Below, one piece after another: positions 1 to 9,122 of a DNA stretch of 55,630 nt. The notes beneath the pieces are model-generated. The model was not told the DNA's origin and did no database searches. It worked only from the letters and a program-made list of their open reading frames with translations. The translations under genes were made by a program, and so were the position numbers. The number at the start of each line of letters is the position of its first letter. The first letter of the stretch is position 1. Source of the DNA: Chitinophagaceae bacterium (GTDB lineage: Bacteria > Bacteroidota > Bacteroidia > Chitinophagales > Chitinophagaceae); NCBI GenBank assembly GCA_947447825.1, contig CANFLL010000014.1, positions 1 to 55,630 on the forward strand, read 5' to 3'.

Positions 1-1
1 G

Positions 2-796
2 GCTATCAGCGACAGGATTCCTGTTTTGGCCGATTTTAAACCTAGCGGTAAATACTTGATGCAGGATTTGCACGAGCATGGTGGCGTTCCGTCTGTGATG
101 AAATATTTATTGCAAAAAGGATTGCTTCATGGTGATTGCTTAACGGTGACTGGTAAAACAATCGCTGAGAATTTAGCTTCTGTTCCTGATTTGAATTTTG
201 AAACACAGAAGATTATCTATCCTTTAGAAACACCTTTGAAAGCAACTGGTCACTTACAAATCCTTTACGGAAACTTGGCAGAAAAAGGAAGTGTGGCTAA
301 GATTAGTGGTAAGGAAGGCGAAAAGTTTGTAGGTACTGCAAGGGTTTTTGATGGCGAACATGAGTTGATTGCAGGTATCCAAAGTGGCCGTGTTCATTCA
401 GGTGATGTAGTGGTTATTAGATATGTAGGACCAAAAGGTGGACCGGGTATGCCTGAAATGTTGAAACCAACAAGTGCCATTATTGGTGCAGGGTTGGGTA
501 AATCGGTTGCCTTAATTACTGATGGACGATTTAGTGGCGGTACACATGGTTTTGTGGTTGGTCACATTACCCCAGAAGCTTTTGATGGCGGAACCATTGC
601 TTTGGTAAATGATAATGATATTATAGAATTGGATGCGGTGAACAATACCATCAACCTAAAAGTTTCTGAAGAAGAAATTGCTGCCAGAAGAGCCGCTTGG
701 AGACAACCTGCCTTGAAAGCAACAAAAGGAGTATTGTTTAAATATGCACGTTGTGTTAAAGACGCAAGTGAGGGTTGTGTAACGGATGAGGCGTAA
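2..796 (+). CDS. ilvD: Dihydroxy-acid dehydratase, C-terminal part
   Basis: The reading frame is open from the window edge and begins [18 protein letters not shown], a signature stretch of the IlvD/Edd family. About 265 residues, the C-terminal half of a protein usually near 560, lie in the window; the N-terminal Fe-S ligands are outside it. The enzyme dehydrates 2,3-dihydroxy acids to 2-keto acids, the third step of valine and isoleucine synthesis. The frame also shows [11 protein letters not shown] and the [20 protein letters not shown] block typical of the C-terminal domain. A TTG at 26 could be mistaken for a start but codes for an internal Leu. It points the same way as ilvB, ilvN and ilvC downstream, but two unrelated genes and a palindrome cluster lie between. 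Confidence 0.96.
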   Translation, partial: AISDRIPVLADFKPSGKYLMQDLHEHGGVPSVMKYLLQKGLLHGDCLTVTGKTIAENLASVPDLNFETQKIIYPLETPLKATGHLQILYGNLAEKGSVAKISGKEGEKFVGTARVFDGEHELIAGIQSGRVHSGDVVVIRYVGPKGGPGMPEMLKPTSAIIGAGLGKSVALITDGRFSGGTHGFVVGHITPEAFDGGTIALVNDNDIIELDAVNNTINLKVSEEEIAARRAAWRQPALKATKGVLFKYARCVKDASEGCVTDEA

Positions 797-797
797 C

Positions 798-815
798 CCC
801 CATCCCCTAAAGTGG
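798..815 (+). repeat. Dispersed CCCC-AACCCCTAAAGGGG-type word, copy 1
   Basis: This 18-nt stretch just after the ilvD stop matches 16 of 18 positions of the word found on the reverse strand inside ilvB (2633-2650). It also resembles the copy at 5129-5146. Three related copies within 4.4 kb suggest a short dispersed repeat; its function is unknown. Confidence 0.5.
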
Positions 816-842
816 TGAATAGAAAACTTCTAACGACAATCA

Positions 843-1122
843 GATGTGGTCACAATTTGTGACCACATCATTTAAGCAGTTCTTTGATATCACAATTTGT
901 GATAACGATTATAATAGCTCAAAGGTCGCAAAATGCGACCTTTGAGAATTTGAATCAACAATCTGACGTGGTTACAATTTGTGACCACGTCAGATTGTCA
1001 TCATCACAAATTGTGATGAGAGTAAAGAAGATGCAGCTAAGGTGACAATAGTTTGAGGTCACAAATTGTGACCTCAAAAAGAGAAAAGGGAATAACTTGA
1101 CATCACAATTTGTGATTTCAAG
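843..1122. repeat. Cluster of seven palindromes with core CACAA-W-TTGTG
   Basis: Seven dyads lie at 843-869, 888-904, 918-946, 958-998, 1001-1019, 1052-1078 and 1096-1122. Six share the core (t)CACAA-T/A-TTGTG(a) and one has TCGCAAAATGCGA. The outer arms differ in sequence from copy to copy but stay symmetric: two are perfect 27-mers, one has 13-bp arms around 3 nt, and one is a 41-mer with a single mismatch. Preserved symmetry with changing arm sequence suggests selection on a dyad, either a DNA-binding site or a hairpin. The centres are 32-55 bp apart, so there is no fixed period. The cluster lies directly upstream of the ORF6N gene, and the 1052-1078 copy is identical to a palindrome inside that gene. 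Confidence 0.9.
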
Positions 1123-1138
1123 ATTAAAAAGAGGCGAA

Positions 1139-1657
1139 ATGGAAATACAAGTCATTCAAAAGAAGATTTTTGAGATTAGGGGGCACAAAGTTGTACTAGA
1201 TTCAGACCTTGCAGCGATGTATGAGGTTGAAACAAAAGTTTTTAATCAGGCAATCAAAAGAAATATTGACAGATTTCCTGAAGAATTTATGTTTCAATTG
1301 ACACGAGAGGAGTTCAAAAGTTTGAGGTCACAAATTGTGACCTCAAACAGAGGCGGCACTAGATATATACCTTTTGCCTTTACAGAACATGGGATAACAA
1401 TGGCGGCAAGTATTTTAAAAAGTGATACAGCCATTAGAATGAACATTGCTATTGTACGAGCTTTTATAGAATTGAGAAAATTTGCTTCTCAATATTCAGA
1501 AATTATAGTTCAATTGAAAGATTTAAAAGATAGGGTTGGTAATCATGATGCACATTTGGACAAGATTTATGAAGCATTGGATAGATTGCTAACCAAACAA
1601 GATGAAGAGATAGATTGGGAAGCAAGGCAAAGGATAGGTTTTAAAACTGATTTATAA
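1139..1657 (+). CDS. ORF6N domain-containing putative DNA-binding protein
   Basis: The protein has 172 residues. The N-terminal ~95 residues match the ORF6N domain: IRGHKVVLDSDLAAMYEV, then a Phe-rich helix, LRSQIVTSN at residues 62-70, and the conserved FAFTEHGITMAASIL block. The C-terminal part (about 115-160) is a predicted helix or coiled coil. ORF6N domains are known from phage and bacterial regulators and are thought to bind DNA; the target of this one is unknown. I chose ATG 1139, which follows AAGAGG; a TTG in frame at 1097 would translate through an upstream palindrome. Codons for SQIVTS form a perfect 29-bp palindrome identical over most of its length to one upstream, so the protein may recognise a site that its own gene contains. 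It splits the ilv gene group and stands 5 bp before the next gene. Confidence 0.85.
   Translation: MEIQVIQKKIFEIRGHKVVLDSDLAAMYEVETKVFNQAIKRNIDRFPEEFMFQLTREEFKSLRSQIVTSNRGGTRYIPFAFTEHGITMAASILKSDTAIRMNIAIVRAFIELRKFASQYSEIIVQLKDLKDRVGNHDAHLDKIYEALDRLLTKQDEEIDWEARQRIGFKTDL
1320..1348. repeat. Palindrome inside the ORF6N coding sequence
   Basis: This is a perfect 29-nt odd palindrome with centre base 1334 and core TCACAA-A-TTGTGA. It encodes SLRSQIVTSN. Together with one flanking base on the left it repeats the intergenic copy around 1052-1078 without a mismatch over 29 nt. Confidence 0.9.
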
Positions 1658-1662
1658 AGAGT

Positions 1663-2568
1663 ATGAAAGCATTATTTACATTTTTTCTGATAGTAACAGT
1701 GTTCAGTGTTTCAGCACAGGATGGTGTTATTGTAAAATACTTTGATTCTGCTTGGAATATCACGACAAAAGAACAATCTTTCTACTACACCAAAATAGAG
1801 AAGGGGGAAAAAGGGTTTAAATACACTTCTTACTTTTCAAATACAGGAAATAAATATGGGTATAGTACAATTGCCTATGACACAAATTATATGAATAAAC
1901 GAATAGGTTTACATATTGACTATTATTATAAAACTGGAAAAGTTTTGGATACTATTTTGATAAGTGGTAGCAACCAAACTGTTTATAAACATCGTTATTA
2001 TGAAAACGGAAATATTCAGGATTCATCAAGAGCAAATCAAAATGGGGAAGAGGAATATGAATATGAGTATTATGAAAACGGAAAGCCTAAACTAATAAAA
2101 CATCATTCTGAGTCTAGTAACTCATGTTGCTTTAGAAAGTATGTTGAAGATAGATTCTATGAAAATGGAGTATTATCCTCACACGTTCAGTATGATACCC
2201 TTTTAGGCAAAATAGTAGCAAAGGGTTTTGACAAAAATGGAAAACTGATACCAGACTATATTTACCGTAGAGGAGGATGGTTTTCAGAAGACAGTTTAGG
2301 TTGGGACAAATATTTAAAAGCGAACATTAACACTAGTTTGATAAAATCTAATGGAGCTCCTAAAGGAAAGTATTTCATCAAAGCTTGGTTTCAAATTGAT
2401 AAAGAAGGCAATGTTTTTAAAGTAACTACGAAGAATGACCTTGGATTTGGGATAAAAGAAGAAGTTATCAGGGTTATTAGTAATAGCCCTAAATGGATGC
2501 CTTCTATTAGTTATAATGAACCCATCTCTGTTGGCATTATTGAAGATGTAAATATTTTAGTTGATTAG
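1663..2568 (+). CDS. Secreted MORN-repeat (YwqK-like) protein
   Basis: This 301-residue protein has an N-terminal signal peptide ending near VFSVSAQ. Its middle carries four or five MORN_2-type repeats of the form YYENGn, such as YYKTGKVLD, YYENGNIQD, YYENGKPKL and FYENGVLSS, as in the YwqK family. The last ~85 residues (KAWFQIDKEGNVFKVTT, then an SPKW motif) resemble the TonB C-terminal-like domain often joined to such repeats in Bacteroidota. It is probably exported to the periplasm or outer surface. No catalytic motif is visible and no function is assigned. It begins 5 bp after the ORF6N gene and ends 15 bp before ilvB, so the pair may be a two-gene insertion into the ilv cluster. Confidence 0.75.
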   Translation: MKALFTFFLIVTVFSVSAQDGVIVKYFDSAWNITTKEQSFYYTKIEKGEKGFKYTSYFSNTGNKYGYSTIAYDTNYMNKRIGLHIDYYYKTGKVLDTILISGSNQTVYKHRYYENGNIQDSSRANQNGEEEYEYEYYENGKPKLIKHHSESSNSCCFRKYVEDRFYENGVLSSHVQYDTLLGKIVAKGFDKNGKLIPDYIYRRGGWFSEDSLGWDKYLKANINTSLIKSNGAPKGKYFIKAWFQIDKEGNVFKVTTKNDLGFGIKEEVIRVISNSPKWMPSISYNEPISVGIIEDVNILVD

Positions 2569-2583
2569 CAAAATAAATATATT

Positions 2584-4371
2584 ATGGAAGAAACATTAAT
2601 AATAGAAGAACCCCAAGCGGCAACGGCTAACGCCCCTTTAGGGGTTGGGGAATGGGATAATAAAGTAGGAACAAATATCACCGGCTCACAAGCGGTCTTG
2701 GAAGCCTTGATTGTTGAAGGGGTGGATACTGTTTTTGGTTATCCGGGTGGTGCTATCATGCCTATCTATGATGCGTTGTACGATTATCATGAAAAATTAA
2801 AACATATCCTTGTCCGTCATGAACAAGGGGGTATTCATGCTGGTCAGGGTTATGCGAGAAGCTCTGGAAGAGTGGGAGTTGTCTTTGCAACAAGTGGCCC
2901 TGGTGCTACAAACTTGGTTACAGGTTTGGCTGATGCCATGATTGATAGTACGCCATTGGTGTGTATTACAGGGCAGGTGTTTGCACATTTGTTGGGTACG
3001 GATGCTTTTCAGGAAGTGGATGTAATCAATATTACCACGCCTGTTACCAAATGGAATTGTCAGGTAACAGATGCTTCTGAAATACCTAATGCTCTAGCAA
3101 AGGCGTTCTTCATTGCAAGAACGGGAAGACCGGGGCCTGTTTTGGTTGATATTACAAAGAATGCTCAACTGCAAAAGTTCGATTACGAAGGATATAAACC
3201 ATGCAATCATATCCGTAGCTATCGTCCAAAACCAATTGTAAGACCTTCTTATATAGAGGCTGCTGCCAAATTGATTAATGAAGCAAAGAAGCCTTTTGTA
3301 ATCTTTGGTCAAGGCGTAATTCTTGGTGAGGCTGAAAAAGAATTTAAAGCCTTTATCGAAAAAGGTGGTTTGCCTGCTGCTTGGACAATATTGGGATTGA
3401 GTGCCTTGCCAACCGACCATCCATTGAATGTTGGTATGCTAGGTATGCACGGCAATTATGGCCCCAATGTATTGACCAATGAATGTGATGTTTTGATTGC
3501 TGTTGGGATGCGTTTTGATGACCGTGTTACGGGGAGATTAGATAAGTATGCCAAGCAAGCAAAGGTTATTCACTTAGATATTGACCCTGCTGAAATAGAT
3601 AAGAATGTAAAGACAACCGTTCCAGTTTGGGGCGATTGTAAGGAAACATTGCCAATGCTTACGGCGTTGATTGAAAAGAAAGAACATACCGAATGGCATA
3701 ATCAATTCAAAGCTCTTTCTTTAAAAGAAAATGAAATAGTTATTCACAAAGAACTTAACCCAACCGAAGGTGAGATAACCATGGGCGAAGTTTTGAATGT
3801 TTTGAATGAATTGACTCATGGCAATGCCATAATCGTAACAGATGTTGGGCAGCATCAGATGGTTGCTTGCAGATACGCTAAGTTCAATCAATCAAAGAGT
3901 AATATCACTTCTGGTGGTGCGGGTACAATGGGCTTTGGTTTGCCTGCTGCCATTGGTGCTAAGTTTGGTGCACCAGAAAGAACTGTTGTTGCCATTATTG
4001 GTGATGGAGGTATCCAAATGACTATTCAAGAGTTGGGTACCATCATGCAGACTGGCGTTAATGTAAAAATCCTAATTCTCAACAACCGTTTCTTGGGTAT
4101 GGTAAGACAATGGCAGCAGCTATTCCACGATAAACGCTATTCTTTTGTAGATATCGAAAGCCCTGATTATGTAGCGGTTGCCAAGGCTTATCGTATAGAA
4201 GGTTCTAGTGTTAATGAAAGAAAAGACCTAAAGAATGCTTTGGCTGAAATGCTTAACCACGATGGTTCTTATTTATTAGAGGTAATGGTTGCCAAGGAGG
4301 ACAATGTATTCCCAATGGTGCCACAAGGAAGAGGTGTTTCGGATATTGTGTTAACTAAGGATCAGGTGTAG
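2584..4371 (+). CDS. ilvB: Acetolactate synthase, large catalytic subunit
   Basis: This 595-residue thiamine-diphosphate enzyme condenses two pyruvates, or pyruvate and 2-ketobutyrate, in the first common step of branched-chain synthesis. Visible features are the N-terminal ThDP domain with VFGYPGGAIMPIYDAL and the catalytic Glu in VRHEQGGIHAGQGYA, the central domain, and the C-terminal ThDP motif GDGGIQMTIQELGT followed by NNRFLGMVRQWQ. The first ~30 residues before TNITGSQAVLEAL are unusual: EEPQAATANAPLGVGEWD is encoded by DNA holding a reverse copy of a short dispersed repeat. No later ATG precedes the conserved core, so the ATG after TATATT is kept. It is followed by ilvN and ilvC. Confidence 0.97.
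   Translation: MEETLIIEEPQAATANAPLGVGEWDNKVGTNITGSQAVLEALIVEGVDTVFGYPGGAIMPIYDALYDYHEKLKHILVRHEQGGIHAGQGYARSSGRVGVVFATSGPGATNLVTGLADAMIDSTPLVCITGQVFAHLLGTDAFQEVDVINITTPVTKWNCQVTDASEIPNALAKAFFIARTGRPGPVLVDITKNAQLQKFDYEGYKPCNHIRSYRPKPIVRPSYIEAAAKLINEAKKPFVIFGQGVILGEAEKEFKAFIEKGGLPAAWTILGLSALPTDHPLNVGMLGMHGNYGPNVLTNECDVLIAVGMRFDDRVTGRLDKYAKQAKVIHLDIDPAEIDKNVKTTVPVWGDCKETLPMLTALIEKKEHTEWHNQFKALSLKENEIVIHKELNPTEGEITMGEVLNVLNELTHGNAIIVTDVGQHQMVACRYAKFNQSKSNITSGGAGTMGFGLPAAIGAKFGAPERTVVAIIGDGGIQMTIQELGTIMQTGVNVKILILNNRFLGMVRQWQQLFHDKRYSFVDIESPDYVAVAKAYRIEGSSVNERKDLKNALAEMLNHDGSYLLEVMVAKEDNVFPMVPQGRGVSDIVLTKDQV
2633..2650 (-). repeat. Dispersed CCCC-AACCCCTAAAGGGG-type word, copy 2, inside ilvB
   Basis: The reverse complement here is the 18-nt form to which the copies at 798-815 and 5129-5146 each match at 16 positions. 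The stretch includes a short dyad (CCCCT-TT-AGGGG) and codes for part of the atypical ilvB N-terminus. Confidence 0.5.
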
Positions 4372-4391
4372 AGACGCATTACAATGCGTCT
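4372..4391. repeat. AGACGCATT-AC-AATGCGTCT palindrome after ilvB
   Basis: A perfect 9-bp inverted repeat around 2 nt begins at the last base but one of the ilvB stop region. The word AATGCGTCTTATAAA recurs in the ribD leader (28596-28610), so this is a dispersed repeat rather than only a local hairpin. It lacks a T-run, so termination before ilvN is unlikely. Confidence 0.6.
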
Positions 4392-4431
4392 TATAAAGAA
4401 TAATATTTACAAGGATTAGAAACAAATAGAA

Positions 4432-5076
4432 ATGATACAGTCACAGAATAATATACAGCTTACTCCTACCGATACTCAGGCTGGTCCAGTAAAACAAGAG
4501 TTTACCATTACCGTTTATACCGAGAATCAGGTTGGCTTGCTAAATAGAATTGCGATTATTTTCTCCAGAAGAAAAATCAATATTGAAAGCCTTAATACTT
4601 CTCCTTCTGAGGCAGAAGGTATTCACCGTTTTACCATTGTTATCAATGAGTATGAAGATGTGGTTCGCAAACTTTGCCGTCAAATAGAAAAGCAAGTGGA
4701 AGTTTTAAAAACATACTTTAATACCAACGATGAAATAGTATGGCAAGAGTTGGCTTTATATAAAGTACCTACTGATATTATTGCCGAAAAAGTAATGGTG
4801 GAACGTTTGTTACATAAACACGGTGCAAGAGCGGTGGTGATTCGTAAGGATTATACAATCTTCGAAACAACAGGACATCGTGAAGAAACAGAAGGCCTAT
4901 TAGATGCCTTAGCACCTTTTGGGTTAATAGAATTTGTGCGAAGTGCAAGGGTGGCAATCATAAAAGCAAGTAGCGGATTCCACGAAAAGCTACGTGAGTT
5001 TGAAGCCTATCAACCAGCATCAGAATTATCAGAAAATGAATACTTGGGTAAACGTGAAGGTGTATTTTCAATGTAA
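4432..5076 (+). CDS. ilvN: Acetolactate synthase, small regulatory subunit
   Basis: The protein has 214 residues. The ACT domain covers about residues 23-100 (FTITVYTENQVGLLNRIAII, SRRKINIESLNTSPSE), followed by the C-terminal domain of the long IlvN/IlvH form (AEKVMVERLLHKHGARAVVI, DALAPFGLIEFVRSARVAI). It binds the IlvB subunit and in related systems confers valine feedback inhibition. It starts 60 bp after ilvB, beyond a short palindrome. The extra ~20 residues at the N-terminus before the ACT domain are polar and probably flexible. Confidence 0.95.
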   Translation: MIQSQNNIQLTPTDTQAGPVKQEFTITVYTENQVGLLNRIAIIFSRRKINIESLNTSPSEAEGIHRFTIVINEYEDVVRKLCRQIEKQVEVLKTYFNTNDEIVWQELALYKVPTDIIAEKVMVERLLHKHGARAVVIRKDYTIFETTGHREETEGLLDALAPFGLIEFVRSARVAIIKASSGFHEKLREFEAYQPASELSENEYLGKREGVFSM

Positions 5077-5083
5077 ACCCCTT

Positions 5084-5091
5084 TACTTTGC
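5084..5091 (+). promoter_or_regulatory. TACTTTGC -7-like element before ilvC
   Basis: It resembles the Bacteroidota sigma-factor -7 consensus TAnnTTTG. No convincing -33 TTG lies at the expected distance, so an internal ilvC promoter is only a suggestion. Confidence 0.3.
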
Positions 5092-5128
5092 AACCCGTTA
5101 TAATCATTTAATTAAAATAATAATTAGC

Positions 5129-5146
5129 CCCCAACCCCTAATGGGA
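5129..5146 (+). repeat. Dispersed CCCC-AACCCCTAAAGGGG-type word, copy 3
   Basis: This copy matches 16 of 18 positions of the reverse-strand copy in ilvB. It lies in the 92-bp gap between ilvN and ilvC and is followed by AACAAGGCGACAAAC. Confidence 0.5.
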
Positions 5147-5168
5147 ACAAGGCGACAAACAAAAAAAG

Positions 5169-6653
5169 ATGGCAAATTATTTCAACACGCTTTCATTGAG
5201 AGAAAAATTAAGTCAATTAGGCGTATGTGAGTTCATGGACGGTAGTCAGTTCGCTGATGGCGTAACGGCTCTTTTAGGCAAAAAAATAGTTATAGTTGGT
5301 GCTGGTGCACAAGGGCTTAACCAAGGTTTAAACTTGCGTGATTCTGGTTTGGACGTTTCTTATGCGTTACGTAAAGAAGCTATCGAAGGAAAACGTGCAA
5401 GCTGGAAAGGTGTTACCGAAAACGGTTTTACTGTAGGTACTTATGATGAATTAATCCCTTCTGCTGACCTAGTTATCAACCTTACTCCCGATAAGCAACA
5501 CACTGCTGTAGTTAGTGCTGTAATGCCTTTGATGAAACAAGGTGCTACACTTTCTTACTCTCATGGTTTTAATATAGTTGAAGAGGGAATGCAAATCCGT
5601 AAAGACTTAACAGTTATTATGGTTGCACCTAAATGCCCTGGTTCTGAAGTTCGTGCAGAATATGTACGTGGTTTTGGTGTACCTACTTTGATAGCAGTTC
5701 ACCCAGAAAACGATCCAGAAGGTAAAGGTTGGGAACAAGCAAAAGCGTATGCTGCTGGTACTGGTGGACATAGAGCAGGTGTTTTGAAATCTTCATTTGT
5801 AGCAGAAGTTAAGTCCGATTTGATGGGCGAACAAACCATTTTATGTGGTTTATTGCAAACTGGATCTATCTTAAGTTTCGATAAAATGATTGAAAAAGGA
5901 ATTGATGGTGCTTATGCTGCAAAGTTGATTCAATATGGTTGGGAAGTAATTACTGAAGCGTTAAAACAAGGCGGTATCACTGCTATGATGGATCGTTTGA
6001 GTAATCCTGCCAAGATTAAAGCTTTTGAATTGGCAGAAGAATTAAAGACCATCATGCGTCCATTGTTCCGTAAGCATCAGGATGATATTATGAGTGGTGA
6101 ATTCTCTAAAACTATGATGGAAGATTGGGCTAATAATGATAAGAACCTTTTGACATGGAGAGCTGCAACAGGTGAAACTGCTTTTGAAAAGACTGCTGTT
6201 ACCAGTGCTAAGATTGCAGAACAAGAGTTCTTTGATAATGGTTTGTTAATGGTTGCTTTTGTTAAGTCTGGCGTTGAGTTGGCTTTCGAAACAATGGTTG
6301 AGTCTGGCATCAAGGCCGAGTCTGCTTATTACGAGTCATTGCACGAAACTCCATTGATTGCAAACACTATTGCTCGTAAGAAATTATTCGAAATGAACCG
6401 TGTTATTTCTGATACTGCTGAGTATGGTTGCTATCTATTCGATCACGCTTGTAAACCTTTGTTGGCTGACTTCATGAAGAAAATTGATACTGATGTAATT
6501 GGTACGAACTTCAATGCTGGTAAAGACAATGGCGTAGATAACAAGGAAATAATCGCTGTAAATAAATCAATCCGCGCACATCAGATTGAAGAAGTAGGTG
6601 CAACTTTAAGAGCTGCAATGACTGCTATGAAATCAATAGCTACAGTAGCTTAA
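5169..6653 (+). CDS. ilvC: Ketol-acid reductoisomerase, class II long form
   Basis: This 494-residue NADPH enzyme isomerises and reduces acetolactate or acetohydroxybutyrate to the dihydroxy acid used by IlvD. The start [14 protein letters not shown] and the length match the E. coli type (about 491) rather than the short ~330-residue form. The Rossmann motif [17 protein letters not shown] lies near residue 43. Two duplicated knotted C-terminal domains follow, with Mg-binding acidic residues around [14 protein letters not shown]. It is the last gene of the ilv group and is followed by a strong terminator. Confidence 0.97.
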   Translation: MANYFNTLSLREKLSQLGVCEFMDGSQFADGVTALLGKKIVIVGAGAQGLNQGLNLRDSGLDVSYALRKEAIEGKRASWKGVTENGFTVGTYDELIPSADLVINLTPDKQHTAVVSAVMPLMKQGATLSYSHGFNIVEEGMQIRKDLTVIMVAPKCPGSEVRAEYVRGFGVPTLIAVHPENDPEGKGWEQAKAYAAGTGGHRAGVLKSSFVAEVKSDLMGEQTILCGLLQTGSILSFDKMIEKGIDGAYAAKLIQYGWEVITEALKQGGITAMMDRLSNPAKIKAFELAEELKTIMRPLFRKHQDDIMSGEFSKTMMEDWANNDKNLLTWRAATGETAFEKTAVTSAKIAEQEFFDNGLLMVAFVKSGVELAFETMVESGIKAESAYYESLHETPLIANTIARKKLFEMNRVISDTAEYGCYLFDHACKPLLADFMKKIDTDVIGTNFNAGKDNGVDNKEIIAVNKSIRAHQIEEVGATLRAAMTAMKSIATVA

Positions 6654-6686
6654 GAAGTTATTTGTATAAAGTTTTAGGAAATAAGT

Positions 6687-6715
6687 AAAAGCCCTGCATT
6701 TATTGCGGGGCTTTT
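6687..6715 (+). terminator. Rho-independent terminator after ilvC
   Basis: A 12-bp stem (AAAAGCCCTGCA / TGCGGGGCTTTT, one wobble pair) encloses the loop TTTAT and ends in a T-rich run, 34 bp after the ilvC stop. Confidence 0.9.
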
Positions 6716-7147
6716 CTATGTAAAATATAGCTAGTGATTCAATTTTTTGTATGAATATAGAAATAGAAATAGTAATTGAAAATCAATTATTTTATATCTA
6801 TAGAAATTACTAAAAATAATATTATAGGTGTAGTACTATAGGTGTAGTTCTATAGGTTCAATATTCTTGTTGAGTGAGAAGGCGAAATAGTATTTAATTA
6901 CTGGAATGTTTTACTTTCTCTATGAAATTGTGTTTCGACGCTTCTCTTGAATTTCAAAAAAAATAGAATTAATTCCTAGGTTCTTCAAAATTAAATCCAA
7001 GTTTGAGAATCGAAAATATTACCTCAACTTGCAATATCCATTGCCTAATCTACTCACTACTGAATAATATTTGCTATTTTAATTTGTTTACTAAGGACAA
7101 ACCGCTAATATTGCGAAAGATTTTATTGATATATTAACACCCTTAAA
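6716..7147. other. AT-rich intergenic region before the FkbH operon
   Basis: I see no gene. The only structured part is a 14-bp tandem repeat, TATAGGTGTAGTnC, with two full copies and a partial third at 6823-6858. The promoter of the next operon must lie here, but no clear TAnnTTTG/TTG pair stands out. Confidence 0.5.
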
Positions 7148-8869
7148 ATGAAAGACTTTTCTGCACTTAAAAAGAATTTGAAGAAAGATTTTACTTCTTT
7201 AAAGAAAATAAAATTGGCTGTGCTTGGCGATACTGCAACACAGTTTTTAACTCAAGCACTAAGAGGAGAAGGTTACGATAAAGGTTTTGACTTGCAAATT
7301 TGGGAAGCTGATTTCAATCAAATAGAAAGACAAGTTTTTGACCCTTCATCTGAATTGTATGAGTTCGCCCCACAAATTGTTATAATCTTTCAATCTGCTC
7401 ATAAGCTTTTGGGAAAATACAACAAGCTAAAAACTGAAATGCACAGCGTTTTGGCTTCTCAAGAATTAAACTTAATAGAGTCTTATTACGGCACTTTACA
7501 AAGTGCATTAGGTTGCAAAATAATCTATTATAACTACACAGAAATTGATGATGCAGTTTTTGGGAACTATGCCAACAAAATTGAAGCATCCTTTCTTTAT
7601 CAACTAAGAAAGTTAAACTTCGGTTTGATGGAGTTTTCTACTAAAGCTGCCAACTTCTATGTTGCTGACATTTCCTCTATTCAGAATGAAATAGGTAAGC
7701 AAAACTTCTTTCAACCATCTATCTACATAAATACAGAGATGGTTTTAAGCATTGAGGCTCTGCCAAAAGTGGCCGACAAAACGGTTTCTGTTATAAGTGC
7801 CATTAATGGGAGTTTTAAAAAGTGCGTTATCCTCGATTTAGATAATACCACTTGGGGAGGTATTATTGGCGATGATGGTCTGGAAAATATTCAGATTGGC
7901 TCATTGGGAATTGGAAAATCTTTTACGGAGTTTCAATACTGGATAAAGAAACTTAAGAATAGAGGTATCATAGTAGCTGTGTGTAGCAAAAACACAGAAT
8001 CTATTGCGAAAGAACCATTTGAAAAACATCCAGATATGGTGTTGCATTTAGAAGATATTGCCGTATTTATTGCCAATTGGGAAAACAAAGCAGACAATAT
8101 CAGACAAATACAAAGTATACTGAACATAGGTTTCGACTCCATGGTTTTTCTGGATGACAACCCTTTTGAAAGAAACATAGTTCGTGAGAATATTCCTCAA
8201 ATCTGTGTACCTGAACTACCAGAAGATCCTGCCGAATATTTAGAGTATTTATATACTTTGAATCTTTTTGAAACAGTTTCTTACTCTAATGAAGATGCTG
8301 AAAGAACTAAACAATACCAAATTGAAGCTAAAAGAGCTACTCTTCAACAAAAGTTTACCAATGAAGATGACTTTTTGAAAAGCTTAGATATGGTTTCATT
8401 GGTAGAACCTTTCAATAAATTTAATACACCCCGTGTAGCACAATTGTCCCAAAGATCTAATCAGTTCAACTTACGTACTGAAAGATTTACAGAAGCTGAC
8501 ATAGAACAAATGGGAACTTCTGACGCTCACTTTACTTTCTCTTTTACGTTGGAAGATAAATTTGGTAACAACGGAATGATCTGTGTCATTATCCTTCAAA
8601 AAGAGAATGACAACACCCTATTTATCAATACTTGGTTGATGAGCTGCAGGGTATTGAAAAGAGGCATGGAAAATTTTGTGTTGAACACTATTTCAAACTT
8701 TGCTAAAGACAAAGGATTCACTTATTTGAAAGGAGAATATATCCCGACTGCCAAAAATGAAATGGTGAGAGATCATTATAAAAACCTAGGTTTTGAATCA
8801 ACAGGCGACTATTGGGTTTTGAACACCTCAAACTACGAGAATAAAAAGAGTTTTATCATAACAAAATAA
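7148..8869 (+). CDS. FkbH-like HAD-IIIC family protein
   Basis: The protein has 573 residues. The N-terminal ~210 residues resemble the SGNH-like domain that precedes the HAD domain in long FkbH proteins. The HAD core begins with motif [10 protein letters not shown] (nucleophile Asp230, with Asp232 and Thr234), then CSKN around 279-282 and the FLDDNPFER block near 345. The C-terminal ~170 residues fit the GNAT-like domain ([15 protein letters not shown], ending [15 protein letters not shown]). Characterised FkbH proteins take a three-carbon unit from 1,3-bisphosphoglycerate and load it on an acyl carrier protein as glyceryl-S-ACP. An ACP gene follows 10 bp downstream, which fits that role, but the substrate here is inferred. 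Confidence 0.88.
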   Translation: MKDFSALKKNLKKDFTSLKKIKLAVLGDTATQFLTQALRGEGYDKGFDLQIWEADFNQIERQVFDPSSELYEFAPQIVIIFQSAHKLLGKYNKLKTEMHSVLASQELNLIESYYGTLQSALGCKIIYYNYTEIDDAVFGNYANKIEASFLYQLRKLNFGLMEFSTKAANFYVADISSIQNEIGKQNFFQPSIYINTEMVLSIEALPKVADKTVSVISAINGSFKKCVILDLDNTTWGGIIGDDGLENIQIGSLGIGKSFTEFQYWIKKLKNRGIIVAVCSKNTESIAKEPFEKHPDMVLHLEDIAVFIANWENKADNIRQIQSILNIGFDSMVFLDDNPFERNIVRENIPQICVPELPEDPAEYLEYLYTLNLFETVSYSNEDAERTKQYQIEAKRATLQQKFTNEDDFLKSLDMVSLVEPFNKFNTPRVAQLSQRSNQFNLRTERFTEADIEQMGTSDAHFTFSFTLEDKFGNNGMICVIILQKENDNTLFINTWLMSCRVLKRGMENFVLNTISNFAKDKGFTYLKGEYIPTAKNEMVRDHYKNLGFESTGDYWVLNTSNYENKKSFIITK

Positions 8870-8879
8870 ATTAAAGACA

Positions 8880-9122
8880 ATGGAAAGAAGTGAAGTTTTA
8901 GATCAAGTATTAAGTGTTTTTCATGATGTATTGGACAATGAAGAAATTGTGTTAACGGATGAAACAACGGCAAACGACATTGAAGAATGGGATTCTTTGA
9001 GTCATATTCAATTAGTAGTAGGCATCGAGAAAAAGTTTAAACTACGTTTCACTTCTAAAGAAATTCAGAGTTGGAAGAATGTGGGTGAAATGATTGATTC
9101 TATTAAAGAAAAAGTAGCATGA
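8880..9122 (+). CDS. Acyl carrier protein
   Basis: This 80-residue four-helix carrier has the phosphopantetheine attachment site DSLSHIQ, with Ser39 as the modified residue. The acidic helix I/II composition and the final [10 protein letters not shown] are typical of stand-alone ACPs. Its stop overlaps the MaoC start by 4 bp (ATGA), so the two are translationally coupled. In this operon it probably carries the acyl unit made by the FkbH-like enzyme, rather than serving general fatty acid synthesis. Confidence 0.93.
   Translation: MERSEVLDQVLSVFHDVLDNEEIVLTDETTANDIEEWDSLSHIQLVVGIEKKFKLRFTSKEIQSWKNVGEMIDSIKEKVA

Noticed and set aside
955-1155. 66-codon reverse-strand frame with RSQFVTSN
   Set aside because: It arises because the palindromes read SQxVT on both strands; no start context and it crosses the ORF6N start.
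3094-3420. 108-codon antisense frame in ilvB, and similar long antisense frames in metX, rpoC and the TonB receptor gene
   Set aside because: They are shadows of strongly coding sense frames, without own domains.
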